Part shown: piece by piece, positions 9,343 to 19,464 of the stretch
Position numbering within the stretch: the first letter of the stretch is position 1
Layout of the letters: every line of letters begins with the position of its first letter
Origin: Pseudomonas asplenii
GTDB lineage: Bacteria > Pseudomonadota > Gammaproteobacteria > Pseudomonadales > Pseudomonadaceae
Length of the DNA stretch: 64,000 nucleotides
Assembly: GCF_001293465.1 (NCBI RefSeq)
Contig: NZ_JSYZ01000003.1
Location: 155,875-219,874 of the forward strand
Direction of reading: 5' to 3'
Notes under the pieces: generated by a model
What the model was told of the DNA's origin: nothing
The model's input: only the letters and a program-made list of their open reading frames with translations
The model's database searches: none
Made by a program: the position numbers and the translations under genes

Positions 9343-9957
9343 TCAATGGCCGGGTTCCTGCCAGGGGCAGTAGCAGCCTACGGCCATGTTGTGGGTGGCG
9401 TGCACCGGGCGGCCTTCGCTGAGGGCCAGCAGGATCGGCTCGATGAAACTGTTGCCGGAATTGCAGGTGGCGCCCTGGCTGTAGGGGCCGAAGTAGGCCA
9501 ATTGGCCGTTGCGGTCCCAGATCGCCACCGCCGGGCTGACGGTCAGGTGTTCGGCTCCGGGCAGCCTCGGCAGTGGCTGGATGGCTTGCAGGTTGACCGG
9601 TAGCCGGCCCTGGCTGCCGGGTTTCTGCACGGCGTAGAAGTCCACGCCCAGCGGCGCGAAGCGCTCGATCAGTTCGCCCAGGTGCTGCTGGTTGCCGACG
9701 TTGCACGGGCAGGCCGGGTCCCAGAAATGTACCAGGCGAATACGCCCCGGGCCGGCCAATTGGGTCGGCAGGCTGAGCCGATCACCGGCGAACAGTGCGG
9801 TCTGATCGCTGAAGGCGCGGATATAGCGACCCTGGAACCAGTCGTAGGCCAGCCACAGGCCCGCCGCGCAAAGCACGGCCAGCAGGCCGGCGAAAAATGT
9901 CTTGTGACGCGTCTGGAGCATGGCGATTCGGTCCTCGAAGGTCGCGTAGCTTGCCAT
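9343..9957 (-). CDS. Membrane-anchored thioredoxin-like protein (DUF6436 type)
   Basis: 204 aa. One N-terminal membrane helix (FFAGLLAVLCAAGLWLAYDW) is followed by a periplasmic redoxin-like domain containing LVHFWDPACPCNVGNQQHLG, where a CPC pair occupies the place of a thioredoxin CxxC, then a cis-Pro-like segment (LTVSPAVAIWD). Two further cysteines sit near the C-terminus (GCYCPW). An ATG 12 codons downstream also has a fair ribosome-binding site, so the start is 9957 or 9921. A disulfide or thiol role is inferred from the fold; no substrate is known. Confidence 0.75.
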   Translation of the reverse strand: MASYATFEDRIAMLQTRHKTFFAGLLAVLCAAGLWLAYDWFQGRYIRAFSDQTALFAGDRLSLPTQLAGPGRIRLVHFWDPACPCNVGNQQHLGELIERFAPLGVDFYAVQKPGSQGRLPVNLQAIQPLPRLPGAEHLTVSPAVAIWDRNGQLAYFGPYSQGATCNSGNSFIEPILLALSEGRPVHATHNMAVGCYCPWQEPGH

Positions 9958-10032
9958 GCCTGTCCTGACAGAAGAATATCGCAGATCAGTAAAACGCCTC
10001 GGCGTTGCCGTACTTTTTCCTGGAGGCTTTGC

Positions 10033-10971
10033 ATGCCCGCCACCTTCGACCCCGATGCCCTGCGCGCCAGCCTGCGCCCGCTGGCCGAGGCACAGCCGTT
10101 GTCGCCGGCGGCGCAGGCCTACCAGCGTTTCTACGGCCTGGACCTGCCCCATCGCTCGGCGCCGTTCACCCGCCACCTCGGCGGCTTCCGCAGCGGCGCC
10201 TTCGAGCTGGTCAGCCAGCTCTGGCTGCCGCCGCAGCCGGTGGCCACCCTGTTCCTGTTCCACGGCTTCTACGACCACATGGGGCTGTATCGCAACGTCA
10301 TCGACTGGGCCCTGGACCGCGGCCTCGCGGTGATCTCCTGCGACCTGCCGGGGCATGGCCTGTCCAGTGGCGAGCGGGCCAGCATCGAGGATTTCGCCGA
10401 ATACCAGCGGGCCTTGCAGGGGCTGTTCGACGAGGCCCGGTCCCTCGATCTGCCGCAGCCCTGGCATCTGTTCGGCCAGAGCACGGGCGGTGCCATCGTG
10501 GTCGATCACCTGCTCCGGCATGGCCTGGACAGCCCGGCCCAGGGCCAGGTCGTGCTGCTCTCGCCGCTGGTGCGGCCGCGGGCCTGGGGCTGGTCGAAGC
10601 TCAGTTATCACCTGCTCAGGCCCTTCGTCAAAGGCATTGCCCGACGCTTCAGCGAAAACACCCACGACCCGGCGTTCATGCCGTTCCTGCAGGCCGATCC
10701 GTTGCAGCCGCAGCGTCTGCCGACCGCCTGGGTCGGCGCCCTGGCCCGCTGGATTCCGGGTATCGAAGGCGCCACGGCGAGCCCGCGCCGGCCGCTGATC
10801 GTGCAGGGCGATGGCGACATGACCGTCGACTGGCAACACAACCTGGCGGTGCTGCGCCGCAAATTCGACCAGCCCGAGGTGTTCATGCTGGCGCAGGCCC
10901 GCCATCACCTGGCCAATGAACTTCCCGAATACCGCGAACGCTATTTCCGCTTTCTCGGCGCCCACTTCTGA
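10033..10971 (+). CDS. Alpha/beta hydrolase, monoacylglycerol-lipase-like (Hydrolase_4)
   Basis: 312 aa. The nucleophile elbow [10 protein letters not shown] contains the catalytic serine. The oxyanion strand is [12 protein letters not shown], the acid is in [12 protein letters not shown] and the histidine in [10 protein letters not shown]. An unframed upstream extension exists, but the ATG with TGGAGG 6 nt before it is the natural start. It is followed 11 bp later by a thioesterase gene on the same strand, so the two are probably co-transcribed. Substrate unknown; members cleave lipid esters or lysophospholipids. Confidence 0.88.
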   Translation: MPATFDPDALRASLRPLAEAQPLSPAAQAYQRFYGLDLPHRSAPFTRHLGGFRSGAFELVSQLWLPPQPVATLFLFHGFYDHMGLYRNVIDWALDRGLAVISCDLPGHGLSSGERASIEDFAEYQRALQGLFDEARSLDLPQPWHLFGQSTGGAIVVDHLLRHGLDSPAQGQVVLLSPLVRPRAWGWSKLSYHLLRPFVKGIARRFSENTHDPAFMPFLQADPLQPQRLPTAWVGALARWIPGIEGATASPRRPLIVQGDGDMTVDWQHNLAVLRRKFDQPEVFMLAQARHHLANELPEYRERYFRFLGAHF

Positions 10972-10982
10972 TCGAGGCCTAC

Positions 10983-11411
10983 ATGACCGACCGTCTTCCC
11001 CAGCGTGGCGACTATCGCCACTTCCAGCCGATCCTCACCCGCTGGCATGACAATGACGTCTATGGCCACGTGAACAACGTCACCTACTACAGCTTTTTCG
11101 ACACGGCGGTGAACACCTTCCTGATCGAGCGGGGCGGGCTGGATATCCACGACGGCGCAGTGGTGGGCTTCGTGGTCAGTTCCGCCTGCGACTATTTCTC
11201 CTCGGTGGCCTTCCCCGAGCGCCTGGAGGTCGGCTTGCGGGTCGGCAAGCTGGGCAACAGTTCGGTGCAATACGAGCTGGCGGTGTTCAAGGCCGGTGAA
11301 GAGGACGCCTGCGCCGCCGGGCGCTTCGTCCACGTGTTCGTCGACCGTGCGAGCAACCGGCCGGTATCGCTCCCCGACGGCTTGCGCGAAGCCTTTCAGT
11401 CGTTGATCTGA
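10983..11411 (+). CDS. Acyl-CoA thioesterase, 4HBT hotdog family
   Basis: 142 aa single hotdog domain. The 4HBT signature ([20 protein letters not shown]) with its catalytic Asp is plain near the N-terminus. Length is typical. It is probably co-transcribed with the preceding hydrolase. Its 3' end overlaps the 3' end of the convergent response-regulator gene by 16 bp, so the two transcripts may interfere. Confidence 0.9.
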   Translation: MTDRLPQRGDYRHFQPILTRWHDNDVYGHVNNVTYYSFFDTAVNTFLIERGGLDIHDGAVVGFVVSSACDYFSSVAFPERLEVGLRVGKLGNSSVQYELAVFKAGEEDACAAGRFVHVFVDRASNRPVSLPDGLREAFQSLI

Positions 11412-12052
11412 ATGATCCCTTCGCGCACCGCGAACAGCACCAGCCCGGCGATGTCGTGAATCCGCAGCCGGTGCATGATCTGGGAGCGGTGCGCCTCCAC
11501 GGTCTTGATGCTCAGGCCGAGGCCGACGGCGATGGAACGGGTCGTTTCGCCCCGGGCGATCAGCCGCAGGATCTCCAGCTGGCGGGCGGTCAGGGCGACC
11601 CGGCTGGTCTTGGCCGGCGGTTCGTGGCTTTGCCGCACCGCCTGGTTGACCACCAGCGGCACCACCGCCGATGACAGGTACTGGCCGCCATGGCGCAGGG
11701 CCTTGAGGGCCAGCTCCAGCTCCAGCACCGTCGCGGTCTTGAGCAGGAAACCATGGGCACCCAGTTGCAGACACTTCATCACGAAGTGCGTGTCGGTGTG
11801 CATCGACAGCATCAGCACCTTGCTGCGCGGTGCGCGCAGGGACAGTTCCTTGAGCGCGGCGACGCTGTTCATGCGCTCCATCGACATGTCCAGCAGCACG
11901 ATGTCCGGCTTGAGCCTGGAGGCCAGTTCGATGGCCGCCTGGCCATCGCCCGCTTCGCCGACGACTTCGTATTCTTGTTGTTTTTCCAGCAGAGCCCGAA
12001 TGCCCGCGCGAAACAGCGGGTAATCGTCGGCAAGCAGTATTCGACAAAGCAT
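11396..12052 (-). CDS. NarL/LuxR-family response regulator at the end of the chemosensory operon
   Basis: 218 aa. A receiver domain occupies residues ~1-120 ([13 protein letters not shown], phospho-acceptor Asp in [10 protein letters not shown]). A LuxR-type HTH follows ([35 protein letters not shown]). An in-frame ATG 7 codons upstream exists, but [10 protein letters not shown] has an adjacent GAG and fits homologue starts. It lies 128 bp after cheB on the same strand, so it may be the transcriptional output of, or co-regulated with, the che cluster; no cognate NarX-type kinase is present in the window. Confidence 0.88.
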   Translation of the reverse strand: MLCRILLADDYPLFRAGIRALLEKQQEYEVVGEAGDGQAAIELASRLKPDIVLLDMSMERMNSVAALKELSLRAPRSKVLMLSMHTDTHFVMKCLQLGAHGFLLKTATVLELELALKALRHGGQYLSSAVVPLVVNQAVRQSHEPPAKTSRVALTARQLEILRLIARGETTRSIAVGLGLSIKTVEAHRSQIMHRLRIHDIAGLVLFAVREGIIQIND

Positions 12053-12180
12053 AAGCTCTAGCCCATGGCGCAAAGGGAAGGGCGCAGCAGCCGGACCGGC
12101 CTGCCACGGTTATTCGTATCTGGATTGCAACCCAGGGGTTCGCATCGATGCTGGCGACCCACGGCGGCCTCGGGTCCCGG

Positions 12181-13236
12181 TCAGCCGTGGCGGCTGCTGT
12201 CGCCGAAGAGCTGGATCAGTTTCGGCAGTTTCCCCAGGGGTTCGACTACCTGGGCCGCCCCCAGCCGAATGGCCTCCCTGGGCATGCCGAACACCACGCA
12301 ACTGGCTTCGTCCTGGGCGACGGTGGCGGCGCCACTGTCACGCATGGCCAGCAGCCCGCGCGCACCGTCGTCGCCCATGCCGGTCATGATGATGCCCAGC
12401 GTATTGGCGCCGGCCTGGCGCGCCACCGAGCGGAACAGGACGTCCACCGAAGGCTTGTGCCGATTGACCGGCGGGCCGTCGAGCACTTCCACCTGATAGT
12501 GCGCGCCACTGCGTTTGAGCTGCATGTGCAAACCTCCGGGAGCGAGCAGGGCCAGGCCGCTGTGGACGCGATCCAGGTGTCTGGCCTCGCGGACTTCGAT
12601 CTGGCACAACTTGTCCAGGCGCCGGGCAAAATCGGCGGTGAACTTCTCCGGCATGTGTTGAACGATGACAATCCCCGGGCAGTCACGTGGCAATTGCCTG
12701 AGGATGAATTCCAATGCCTGGGTGCCGCCGGTGGAACAGCCCAGGGCCACCACCCGGTCCGTGGTCCTGAGCACCGTCGGGGCCGCGCCCACCATGGGGC
12801 CCGATTCTGCGGCAGGGGGGTTGTGGCGAAGGGCCATGGGCCGCGCCCGGGCGCTCTCCTCGACCTTGCGGATCAGTTCGACGCAGAGTTGTTCCAGGCT
12901 CTGGCGCAGCCCCAGCCGGGCCTTGGTGAACACCCCGACGGCACCGGCCGCGAGGGCTTCGACGCCGACCGCCGAGCCCTGCTCGGTGAGGGTCGAGCAG
13001 ATCAGCGTCGGTGTCGGCCGTTCGGCCATGATCTGGCGCAGGAAGGTCAGGCCGTCCATGCGCGGCATCTCCACGTCGAGGATCAGCACGTCCGGCCAGT
13101 CGCGGCGCATCTTGTCGATGGCGTACAGCGGGTCGGCCGCCTGGCCGATCACCTTGATGTTCGGATGGCTGTCCAGGCACTGGGTCAGCACCTGGCGCAC
13201 CAGGGCCGAGTCGTCGACGATAAATACCCTGATCAT
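12181..13236 (-). CDS. cheB: Chemotaxis response regulator protein-glutamate methylesterase CheB
   Basis: 351 aa. A receiver domain ([13 protein letters not shown], phospho-acceptor Asp in [12 protein letters not shown]) is joined to a CheB methylesterase domain with Ser in [11 protein letters not shown], His in [10 protein letters not shown] and Asp in GMGDDGARG. It removes methyl groups from, or deamidates, MCP glutamates to adapt receptor output. The start ATG ([10 protein letters not shown]) overlaps the cheD stop by 4 nt. It acts opposite CheR, which is encoded two genes upstream. Confidence 0.96.
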   Translation of the reverse strand: MIRVFIVDDSALVRQVLTQCLDSHPNIKVIGQAADPLYAIDKMRRDWPDVLILDVEMPRMDGLTFLRQIMAERPTPTLICSTLTEQGSAVGVEALAAGAVGVFTKARLGLRQSLEQLCVELIRKVEESARARPMALRHNPPAAESGPMVGAAPTVLRTTDRVVALGCSTGGTQALEFILRQLPRDCPGIVIVQHMPEKFTADFARRLDKLCQIEVREARHLDRVHSGLALLAPGGLHMQLKRSGAHYQVEVLDGPPVNRHKPSVDVLFRSVARQAGANTLGIIMTGMGDDGARGLLAMRDSGAATVAQDEASCVVFGMPREAIRLGAAQVVEPLGKLPKLIQLFGDSSRHG

Positions 13237-13724
13237 CGTGGCCGCATCCCCAGCAGCAATGGCCGCACGCTGTTGCGCTGGCAATCGATCGCGCCGCTGC
13301 TGCCGTCGATGTGCAGGCGGCGATAGTGCTGGCCATCGAGGTCGCAGTGGTCGACCGCCCAGTTGCGTCGGCTGAACTGTTCACGGGCGAAGGCGCTGTT
13401 GCTGTGGCCGATCCTGCGCCCGCGTATGCCTTCGAAACGCACCAGGCTGCCGCCACCGAATATGCCCTTGCGGTACTCGCCGGGGTGGGTGCCGTGGCGT
13501 TGCATGTCGGCCTGGATGCGCCGGAACACGCCTTCGCCGTAGCGGGTGTCGAGGCCGTTGCGGGCCATCGGATCGCTCGGCAGCAGGTAATGCGAGACCG
13601 CCAGCAGACGCCTGCGCGGGTGCCAGAGAATGATCGACACGCAACTGCCGAGCAGGGTGGTGACCCTGCCCTCGTGCCGGCCGAAGAAGTAGTCGCCGGG
13701 ACGCAGGAAGAGCGGCGCAGTCAT
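13233..13724 (-). CDS. cheD: Chemoreceptor glutamine deamidase CheD
   Basis: 163 aa. The catalytic Cys is in [13 protein letters not shown] and the His is expected in [17 protein letters not shown] is a family motif. CheD deamidates specific glutamines of MCPs to glutamates before methylation, and can tune CheA activation. It overlaps cheR upstream and cheB downstream by 4 nt each, so the three adaptation enzymes are translationally coupled. Confidence 0.95.
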   Translation of the reverse strand: MTAPLFLRPGDYFFGRHEGRVTTLLGSCVSIILWHPRRRLLAVSHYLLPSDPMARNGLDTRYGEGVFRRIQADMQRHGTHPGEYRKGIFGGGSLVRFEGIRGRRIGHSNSAFAREQFSRRNWAVDHCDLDGQHYRRLHIDGSSGAIDCQRNSVRPLLLGMRPR

Positions 13725-14533
13725 AGGCGTTCGTAGACCGACGGGTTGAGCAGCCGCAGCGGCAGGTCGAAACCGTGGATGCTTTCCGCATGGCCGATGA
13801 ACAGCAGTCCGCCGGGCCGCAACGGCTGGACCAGGCGCTGGACGATGCGCTGCTTTTCCTCATTGTTGAAATAGATCAGCACGTTGCGCAGGAAGATCAC
13901 GTCGAACGGCCCGAGCCCTTCCGGCAGCGGCTGGACGATATTGATCTCCCGCAGGCTGACCCGCTCGCGCAGGGCCGCCTGGACCCGAAAGCGCCCGCGC
14001 ATGTCGCCGATGCCGCTCAGGCAGTGGCGTTGCAGCCAGCCCTGGGGAAAGTACTTGGCCTGGGCCATGTCGTAGATGCCTTCGGCGGCCTTCTCCAGCA
14101 TGCTCAGGCTCAGGTCGCTGGCCAGGATCGACCAGTCGCCGCTGCGCAGGTTTTCCTGGATCACCATGGCCATGCTGTAGGGCTCTTCGCCGGACGAGCA
14201 GGCGGCGCTCCAGAACCGCAGCGGCCCCTTGCGCCCGCCGAGCCAGTTGCCGAGAAAGTCGAAGTGCGGGGGCTCGCGGAAGAAATAGGTTTCGTTGGTG
14301 GTCAGCAGGTCCACCACCAGCCGGCGTTCCTTGAGGTATTCCGGCTGGTCGAGCAGTTGCAGGTAGCTGGCATAGTTGTCCAGGCGATAATGACGCAGGC
14401 GTTTCATCAGCCGGCCGGCCACCAGCGGCCGCTTGTTCGGCGCCAGGATGATGCCCGAGGCTTCGGCCATCAGCGTCTGCAGGCGGCGGAACTCGCCGTC
14501 GCCGAGGGTCGGCAGCTTGAGCTGGCTGGACAT
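13721..14533 (-). CDS. cheR: Chemotaxis protein methyltransferase CheR
   Basis: 270 aa. A CheR N-terminal helical domain precedes the SAM-binding methyltransferase domain, whose motif I is RFWSAACSSGEEPYSMAM, followed by ILASDLS and FLRNVLIYF. It methylates glutamates on the MCP encoded two genes upstream. It lies 1 bp after cheW and overlaps cheD by 4 nt. Confidence 0.96.
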   Translation of the reverse strand: MSSQLKLPTLGDGEFRRLQTLMAEASGIILAPNKRPLVAGRLMKRLRHYRLDNYASYLQLLDQPEYLKERRLVVDLLTTNETYFFREPPHFDFLGNWLGGRKGPLRFWSAACSSGEEPYSMAMVIQENLRSGDWSILASDLSLSMLEKAAEGIYDMAQAKYFPQGWLQRHCLSGIGDMRGRFRVQAALRERVSLREINIVQPLPEGLGPFDVIFLRNVLIYFNNEEKQRIVQRLVQPLRPGGLLFIGHAESIHGFDLPLRLLNPSVYERL

Positions 14534-14534
14534 C

Positions 14535-15062
14535 TCAGTGGCCCTGGGCTGCGGCCAGGCTGAGCTGGCGGATGTCCTCCAGGGACAACACTTGCGGGAT
14601 GTTCAGGATGATGGTGAAACCCTGTTCGCCACGGGCCATGCCGGCGATGAAGTCGGTACGGATGCCGGCGCCGAAGGTCGGCGCGGCGACCACCTGTTGC
14701 GGGTCGATGTCGAGCACCGCATCCACCGCGTCGACCACCAGGCCGATGCGCTGGCTGAAGTCCTCCAGGTCCAGTTCGATGATGACGATGCAGGTGCGCC
14801 TGCCGACCGCGGTCGCCTCGAAACCGAAGCGCGTGGCCAGGTCCAGTACCGGCACCACGTTACCCCGCAGGTTGATCACGCCGTGGATGAACGCCGGCAT
14901 CATCGGTACGGCGGTGACGTCGCCGTATTCGATGATTTCGCGCACCAGGTCGATGGGCACCGCGTAGGCGGCCTGGCGCACCCGGAACGACAGATGCTGG
15001 ATGCTCGACGCCGGCGGAGCGTCGGGCAGCGTTGCGAGGTCGCGGCTCAGGCTTGCAGTCAT
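14535..15062 (-). CDS. cheW: Chemotaxis coupling protein CheW
   Basis: 175 aa single CheW domain. Motifs such as INLRGNVVPVLDLATRFG and VDAVDAVLDI match. It links MCP signalling tips to CheA. The gene follows the MCP by 10 bp. An N-terminal extension of ~20 residues precedes the core domain. Confidence 0.95.
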   Translation of the reverse strand: MTASLSRDLATLPDAPPASSIQHLSFRVRQAAYAVPIDLVREIIEYGDVTAVPMMPAFIHGVINLRGNVVPVLDLATRFGFEATAVGRRTCIVIIELDLEDFSQRIGLVVDAVDAVLDIDPQQVVAAPTFGAGIRTDFIAGMARGEQGFTIILNIPQVLSLEDIRQLSLAAAQGH

Positions 15063-15072
15063 GATCCGGCCC

Positions 15073-16710
15073 TCAGTTGAAACTCACGAATTGGCCTTCG
15101 TCGACCGCCGCCCGGCTCTTGAAACCGTCACGCGAGCCGTTGAAGGCGTAGCCGTCGTGGCCGCGCGACGGTGGCCGGTGGCTGTGGGCGGACTCTTCCT
15201 CGAAGCGGAAGAAACCGATCAGTTCCTGCAGCTGCCCGGCCTGGGCATTCATCTCCTCGGCAGTGGCCGCCAGTTCCTCGGAGGCCGAAGCGTTCTGCTG
15301 GGTGATCTGGTTCATCTGGCCCATGGCGATGTTGATCTGCCCGGCGGCGCCACTCTGCTCCTGGGACGCGGCGGTGATTTCCTGGACCAGGTCGGAGGTC
15401 TTCTGGATGTTTGGCACGATCTCGTTGAGCAGGCGTCCGGCCTGTTCGGCCAGTTGCACGCTGCTGGAGGCGACCTGGCCGATTTCCTGGGCCGCCACCT
15501 GGCTGCGTTCGGCCAGCTTGCGCACTTCGGCGGCGACCACCGCGAAGCCCTTGCCGTGGTCGCCGGCACGGGCGGCCTCGATGGCGGCGTTGAGCGCGAG
15601 CAGGTTGGTCTGGTACGCGATGTCGTCGATGATGCTGATCTTGTCGGCGATCTGTTTCATCGCCAGCACCGTGTCACCGACCGCACCGCCGCCCAGCACG
15701 GCGTCGTTGGCGGCCTTGCCGGCGATGCCGTCGGTGATCTTGGCGCTTTCGGTGTTCTGCGCGATGGAGGCGGACATCTGCTCGACCGAGGCGCTGGTCT
15801 GCTCGACGCTGGCGGCCTGCTCGTTGGCGGCCTGGCTCAGCGATTGCGAGGTCGAGCTGACCTGTTCCGAGGCCGAGGACAGCGAGTCGGCGGCGCTGCG
15901 GACATCGCCGAGAATGCTGCGCAGGCGTTCGGCCATGTTCTGCATGGCGGCCAGCAACTGGCCGGTTTCGTCCTGGCTGGTCACCGGCAGGTCCTGGCTC
16001 AGGTCGCCAGCGGCCATGCGGTTGGCCGCTTCCACGGCGCCATTGAGCGGACGGGTGATGCTGCGGGTGACCAGTACGCCGATCAGTATGCCGAGCAGGG
16101 TTGCGGCGATGATCAGGGCAATCATCTGGGTCTGGGAGCTGGCGGCGATATCGCTGATCTGCTGGTTGGCCTCGGCGGCACGCTCCTGTTTGCGACGGGT
16201 GGCCTCGCCCATCAGGCGGTCCACCACTTCGCCGCTGCTCACGGCCTTGGGCAGCAGGTCGGTGATCTCGCTGTTCTCCTGCAACTGGCCGGACTGCTGG
16301 TGACTGGTCAGCAGTTGGTTGATCACGCTTTCGTATTCCTTGAGCGGGCCCTCGATACTGTCGATCTGGGCCTGGCCTTCCTTGCTGAGGAACGACTTGC
16401 GCCCGTCGGCGATCAGCTTGCGGGCCTGTTCGAGCGAGCTGCGTGCCAGGTTGGCGGCCTGTTCGCGGCCGGCGTGGGTGGTGGCGAGCAGGCTATGGCG
16501 CATCGCACGACCGGCGGTCACCAGCTGGATGTTGGCATCCTGCATCTGGCGCAGACCCGTGACATCGACTTCGTACATGCGGTCCGACAAGTCGTTGACC
16601 TGGGACAGGTTGCGGATACCGATCACACCGATGACACCGGTCAGCACCACCACCAGCAGAAAGCCCGCTGTCAGCCGGATGCCTATCTTCATGTTGCGGA
16701 TGAACTGCAT
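15073..16710 (-). CDS. Methyl-accepting chemotaxis protein (4HB sensor, HAMP, signalling domain)
   Basis: 545 aa. The first transmembrane helix is at ~10-30 ([20 protein letters not shown]). A ~150-residue periplasmic helical-bundle sensor follows, then a second helix ([20 protein letters not shown]) and HAMP. The cytoplasmic hairpin tip [20 protein letters not shown] is fully conserved. A good ribosome-binding site (AGGAG) precedes the ATG. The C-terminal tail is long and variable and lacks a clear xWxxF CheR-tethering pentapeptide. The ligand cannot be predicted. Confidence 0.95.
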   Translation of the reverse strand: MQFIRNMKIGIRLTAGFLLVVVLTGVIGVIGIRNLSQVNDLSDRMYEVDVTGLRQMQDANIQLVTAGRAMRHSLLATTHAGREQAANLARSSLEQARKLIADGRKSFLSKEGQAQIDSIEGPLKEYESVINQLLTSHQQSGQLQENSEITDLLPKAVSSGEVVDRLMGEATRRKQERAAEANQQISDIAASSQTQMIALIIAATLLGILIGVLVTRSITRPLNGAVEAANRMAAGDLSQDLPVTSQDETGQLLAAMQNMAERLRSILGDVRSAADSLSSASEQVSSTSQSLSQAANEQAASVEQTSASVEQMSASIAQNTESAKITDGIAGKAANDAVLGGGAVGDTVLAMKQIADKISIIDDIAYQTNLLALNAAIEAARAGDHGKGFAVVAAEVRKLAERSQVAAQEIGQVASSSVQLAEQAGRLLNEIVPNIQKTSDLVQEITAASQEQSGAAGQINIAMGQMNQITQQNASASEELAATAEEMNAQAGQLQELIGFFRFEEESAHSHRPPSRGHDGYAFNGSRDGFKSRAAVDEGQFVSFN

Positions 16711-16712
16711 GA

Positions 16713-18743
16713 TTACTCTCCTGAAAGGCTAGGCAAGGGTGGATTGAGCGAGTTCGTCGTGGGTTCGGTCGACGTCTGCAGGTGTCGGAACAGGCTGGCG
16801 ATATCGAGGATCAGCGCGACCTGGCCGGAGCCCAGGATGGTCGAGCCGCTGATGCCGCGCAGGTGCTGGAACATCTGGCCGAGGGGTTTGATCACGGTCT
16901 GCAGTTCGCCGAACAGTTGGTCGACGATCAGGCCGGCCTGCTGGCGGCCCTGGCTGACCACGACGATGTTGCGCCGCCGTGCCCGGCTGGGCGCCAGGCC
17001 GAAGTGCCGGTCGAGGGCGATGCACGGCAGCGGCTTGCCGCGCAGGCTGAGGTAGCCCTGGCCCTGCTGCAGCCACTCGGGGCCGGCTTCCATGCACTCG
17101 GTGACCATATCCAGCGGAATGACGAAGTTGTCCTGGCCGACGCCGACCTGGAAGCCGTCGATGATCGCCAGGGTCAGCGGCAGGCGGATACGGAAGGTGC
17201 AGCCCTGGCCTGCCACCGAATCGATTTCGATCACCCCGCGCAACTGGTCGATGGCACTGCGCACCACGTCCATGCCGACACCGCGGCCGGAGAGGTTGGA
17301 GACCTGTTCGGCGGTGGAGAAGCCGGCTTCGAAGATCAGCAGGTGGATGTCCTGGTCGCTGAGCGGGGCGTCGGCTTCCAGCAGACCCTTGTCGATCGCC
17401 TTGGCGAGAATCCGTTCGGTATTCAGGCCGCGCCCGTCGTCGCTGACTTCGAGTACGATCATGCCCGAGTCGTGGTAGGCGTTGAGGCGCAGGTTGCCCG
17501 CGGCCGGCTTGCCGGCGGCGAGGCGTTCGGCGGCCGACTCGATGCCGTGGTCGATGGCATTGCGCACCAGGTGGGTCAGGGGATCGGCGATCTTGTCGAT
17601 CACCGACTTGTCCAGTTCGGTTTCGCCGCCGACCAGGCTCAGCTGGATGTTCTTGCCCAGTTCCTGGCTGACATCGCGCACCACCCGGTGGAAGCGGTTG
17701 AAGGTCTCGCCGACTTCCACCATGCGCAGTTTCAACGCCGCCTCGCGGATCTGCTCGACATGCTGGTGCACCGCCTGGGTGGCCTCCATGCAGCCGCTGT
17801 CGCTGCTGCGCCGGGCCTGCATCTGGGCGCTGGCGGTGCTGATCACCAGTTCGCCGACCAGGTTGATCAGTTCGTCGAGCTTGTGCGCGGCGACCTTGAC
17901 CAGTGTCGTGTCGAGGCTGCGGCGGTCGCGGACGGCAGCGGTTTTCGGGGTGGCCGGTTCGGCGCCCGGGCGAGGCGTGGCGAGCGGTTCGGCTGGCGTC
18001 GCGGCCGGTGGTTGCAGAGGGTTCAGGCGCAGTTCGCAGAAGTCCTGGATGAATTCGAAGACGTCTTCGATTTCGCCCCGGCTGGCCGCGGTGTACAACT
18101 CGAAGTCGAAGCCCAGGTGGCAGGTTTCCGGGTCCAGCCGATCGAGAGCCGGCAGGGCGTCGCTGCGGGTGTGCAGCGTGGTGATCTCACCCAGGCGGTT
18201 GAGGTAGCGCAGGAAGGCCGCAGGGTCGAAGCCGTTGCGAAACAGCTCTTCGCAGAAGCTGATCGAGACCTGCCAGGTGAGCCGGTCCGCCGCGACGGCG
18301 GGAGCGTGCTGCGGCCCGGTTTGCGCCGGATCGTCCGCGTTGCCGCCCTGGGCCTCGAACAATGCCGCCAGCAGCGGCGCCTGGCGTGCCTCGTCGACGT
18401 CGAGCAGGCCGCTGTCGGGGTCGACACGCTCGATCATCGCGTTCAGCTCGTCCATGCAGTTGAGCATCAGCGAGGTCAGCGCCGGGGTCAGCTCGCGCTG
18501 GCCGTCGCGCACCGACATCAGCAGGCTTTCCAGGTGATGGGTGAGGTTGACCAGGGGCGTCAGCGAGAAGATCCCGGCCGAGCCCTTGAGGGTATGCACG
18601 GCACGGAACAGGCCGTTGACCGCGTCCGTGTCGCCCGGGCTGGTTTCCAGGCGCAGCAGGCTGTCTTCGGCCTCCTTGAGCAGGTCGCGCCCTTCGCTGA
18701 GAAATCCCAGCAGCAACTGGTTCCATTGTTCGCCACTGAGCAT
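16713..18743 (-). CDS. cheA: Chemotaxis histidine kinase CheA
   Basis: 676 aa. The Hpt domain carries phospho-acceptor His50 ([15 protein letters not shown]). A second, non-Hpt region at ~150-240 is variable. A dimerisation helix, a HATPase domain (N box [13 protein letters not shown] box VSDDGRGLN) and a C-terminal CheW-like domain complete the kinase. The start is the ATG 4 nt after the STAS stop, with GAGG inside the STAS 3' end. It phosphorylates CheY, CheB and possibly the NarL-type regulator. Confidence 0.96.
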   Translation of the reverse strand: MLSGEQWNQLLLGFLSEGRDLLKEAEDSLLRLETSPGDTDAVNGLFRAVHTLKGSAGIFSLTPLVNLTHHLESLLMSVRDGQRELTPALTSLMLNCMDELNAMIERVDPDSGLLDVDEARQAPLLAALFEAQGGNADDPAQTGPQHAPAVAADRLTWQVSISFCEELFRNGFDPAAFLRYLNRLGEITTLHTRSDALPALDRLDPETCHLGFDFELYTAASRGEIEDVFEFIQDFCELRLNPLQPPAATPAEPLATPRPGAEPATPKTAAVRDRRSLDTTLVKVAAHKLDELINLVGELVISTASAQMQARRSSDSGCMEATQAVHQHVEQIREAALKLRMVEVGETFNRFHRVVRDVSQELGKNIQLSLVGGETELDKSVIDKIADPLTHLVRNAIDHGIESAAERLAAGKPAAGNLRLNAYHDSGMIVLEVSDDGRGLNTERILAKAIDKGLLEADAPLSDQDIHLLIFEAGFSTAEQVSNLSGRGVGMDVVRSAIDQLRGVIEIDSVAGQGCTFRIRLPLTLAIIDGFQVGVGQDNFVIPLDMVTECMEAGPEWLQQGQGYLSLRGKPLPCIALDRHFGLAPSRARRRNIVVVSQGRQQAGLIVDQLFGELQTVIKPLGQMFQHLRGISGSTILGSGQVALILDIASLFRHLQTSTEPTTNSLNPPLPSLSGE

Positions 18744-18747
18744 GGGG

Positions 18748-19056
18748 TCAGGCCTCGGTCGGGTACAGCGATTCCAGGTTCAGCAGCGTCAGCAGTTCCC
18801 GGGCGGTGTCCGAGACCCGGCTGACGGTGGCCGGATGGTCGATGGACGACAGCGCCCGCTGGATGGCCAGGAGCAGTTGCGCGCCGGCGCTGTCCAGTTC
18901 GTTCAGGCCGCCCAGGTCCAACTGCCAGGGCCCCGGGGGCAATGGCAGCAGGCCGAGCAACTGCTCGCGCGCCATGCTGACTTCGTAGAGGGTCAGGTCG
19001 CCCTGCAGGCGTAGTTGCGCGGGCATGTCGTCGGTGGCGGGCGTCAGCGAGAACAT
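18748..19056 (-). CDS. STAS-domain protein of the chemosensory cluster
   Basis: 102 aa single STAS domain, similar in fold to anti-sigma-factor antagonists. The segment LDLGGLNELDSAGAQLLLAI has the Asp-Ser-Ala-Gly turn, where the Ser is the usual phosphorylation site. It sits between cheY and cheA (6 bp and 4 bp gaps). STAS proteins are unusual in classical motility clusters and frequent in alternative-function chemosensory systems, so it may act as a phospho-switch or scaffold. Confidence 0.88.
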   Translation of the reverse strand: MFSLTPATDDMPAQLRLQGDLTLYEVSMAREQLLGLLPLPPGPWQLDLGGLNELDSAGAQLLLAIQRALSSIDHPATVSRVSDTARELLTLLNLESLYPTEA

Positions 19057-19062
19057 GGCGGG

Positions 19063-19428
19063 TTATCCCAGCAGTTTTTCGACGGCCGCCAGCAGTTGCT
19101 GCGGTTGGAATGGCTTGACGATCCAGGCCTTGGCGCCGGCGGCCTGGCCTTCGGCCTTCTTCGACTGCTCGCTTTCGGTGGTGAGCATGATGATCGGCGT
19201 AAAGCGGTACTCGTTGCGCGCCTTGACCTCTTTCACCAGGCCGATGCCATCGAGGTTGGGCATGTTCACGTCGCTGATGATCAGGTTGATCTTCTGCCCG
19301 GTCAGCTTGTTCAGGGCATCGCGGCCGTCGCAGGCCTCGATGACCTGGTGACCGGCACTGGTCAGGCTCATCTTCACCAGTTGGCGCATGGACAGGGAGT
19401 CGTCGACGATCAGGATGGTCTTGGCCAT
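19063..19428 (-). CDS. cheY: Chemotaxis response regulator CheY
   Basis: 121 aa stand-alone receiver. The acidic pair is in ILIVDDSLSM, the phospho-acceptor is Asp53 (IISDVNMPNLDG), and the conserved Thr/Lys are in IIMLTTES and AWIVKPF. Of three nested starts (GTG, ATG, ATG) the last has AAGAG at 8 nt, so MAKTILIVDD is chosen. No CheZ gene is present in the window. Confidence 0.95.
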   Translation of the reverse strand: MAKTILIVDDSLSMRQLVKMSLTSAGHQVIEACDGRDALNKLTGQKINLIISDVNMPNLDGIGLVKEVKARNEYRFTPIIMLTTESEQSKKAEGQAAGAKAWIVKPFQPQQLLAAVEKLLG

Positions 19429-19464
19429 GTTCATCACTCTTGCAAAGGGAAAAGCGGAGAGAAA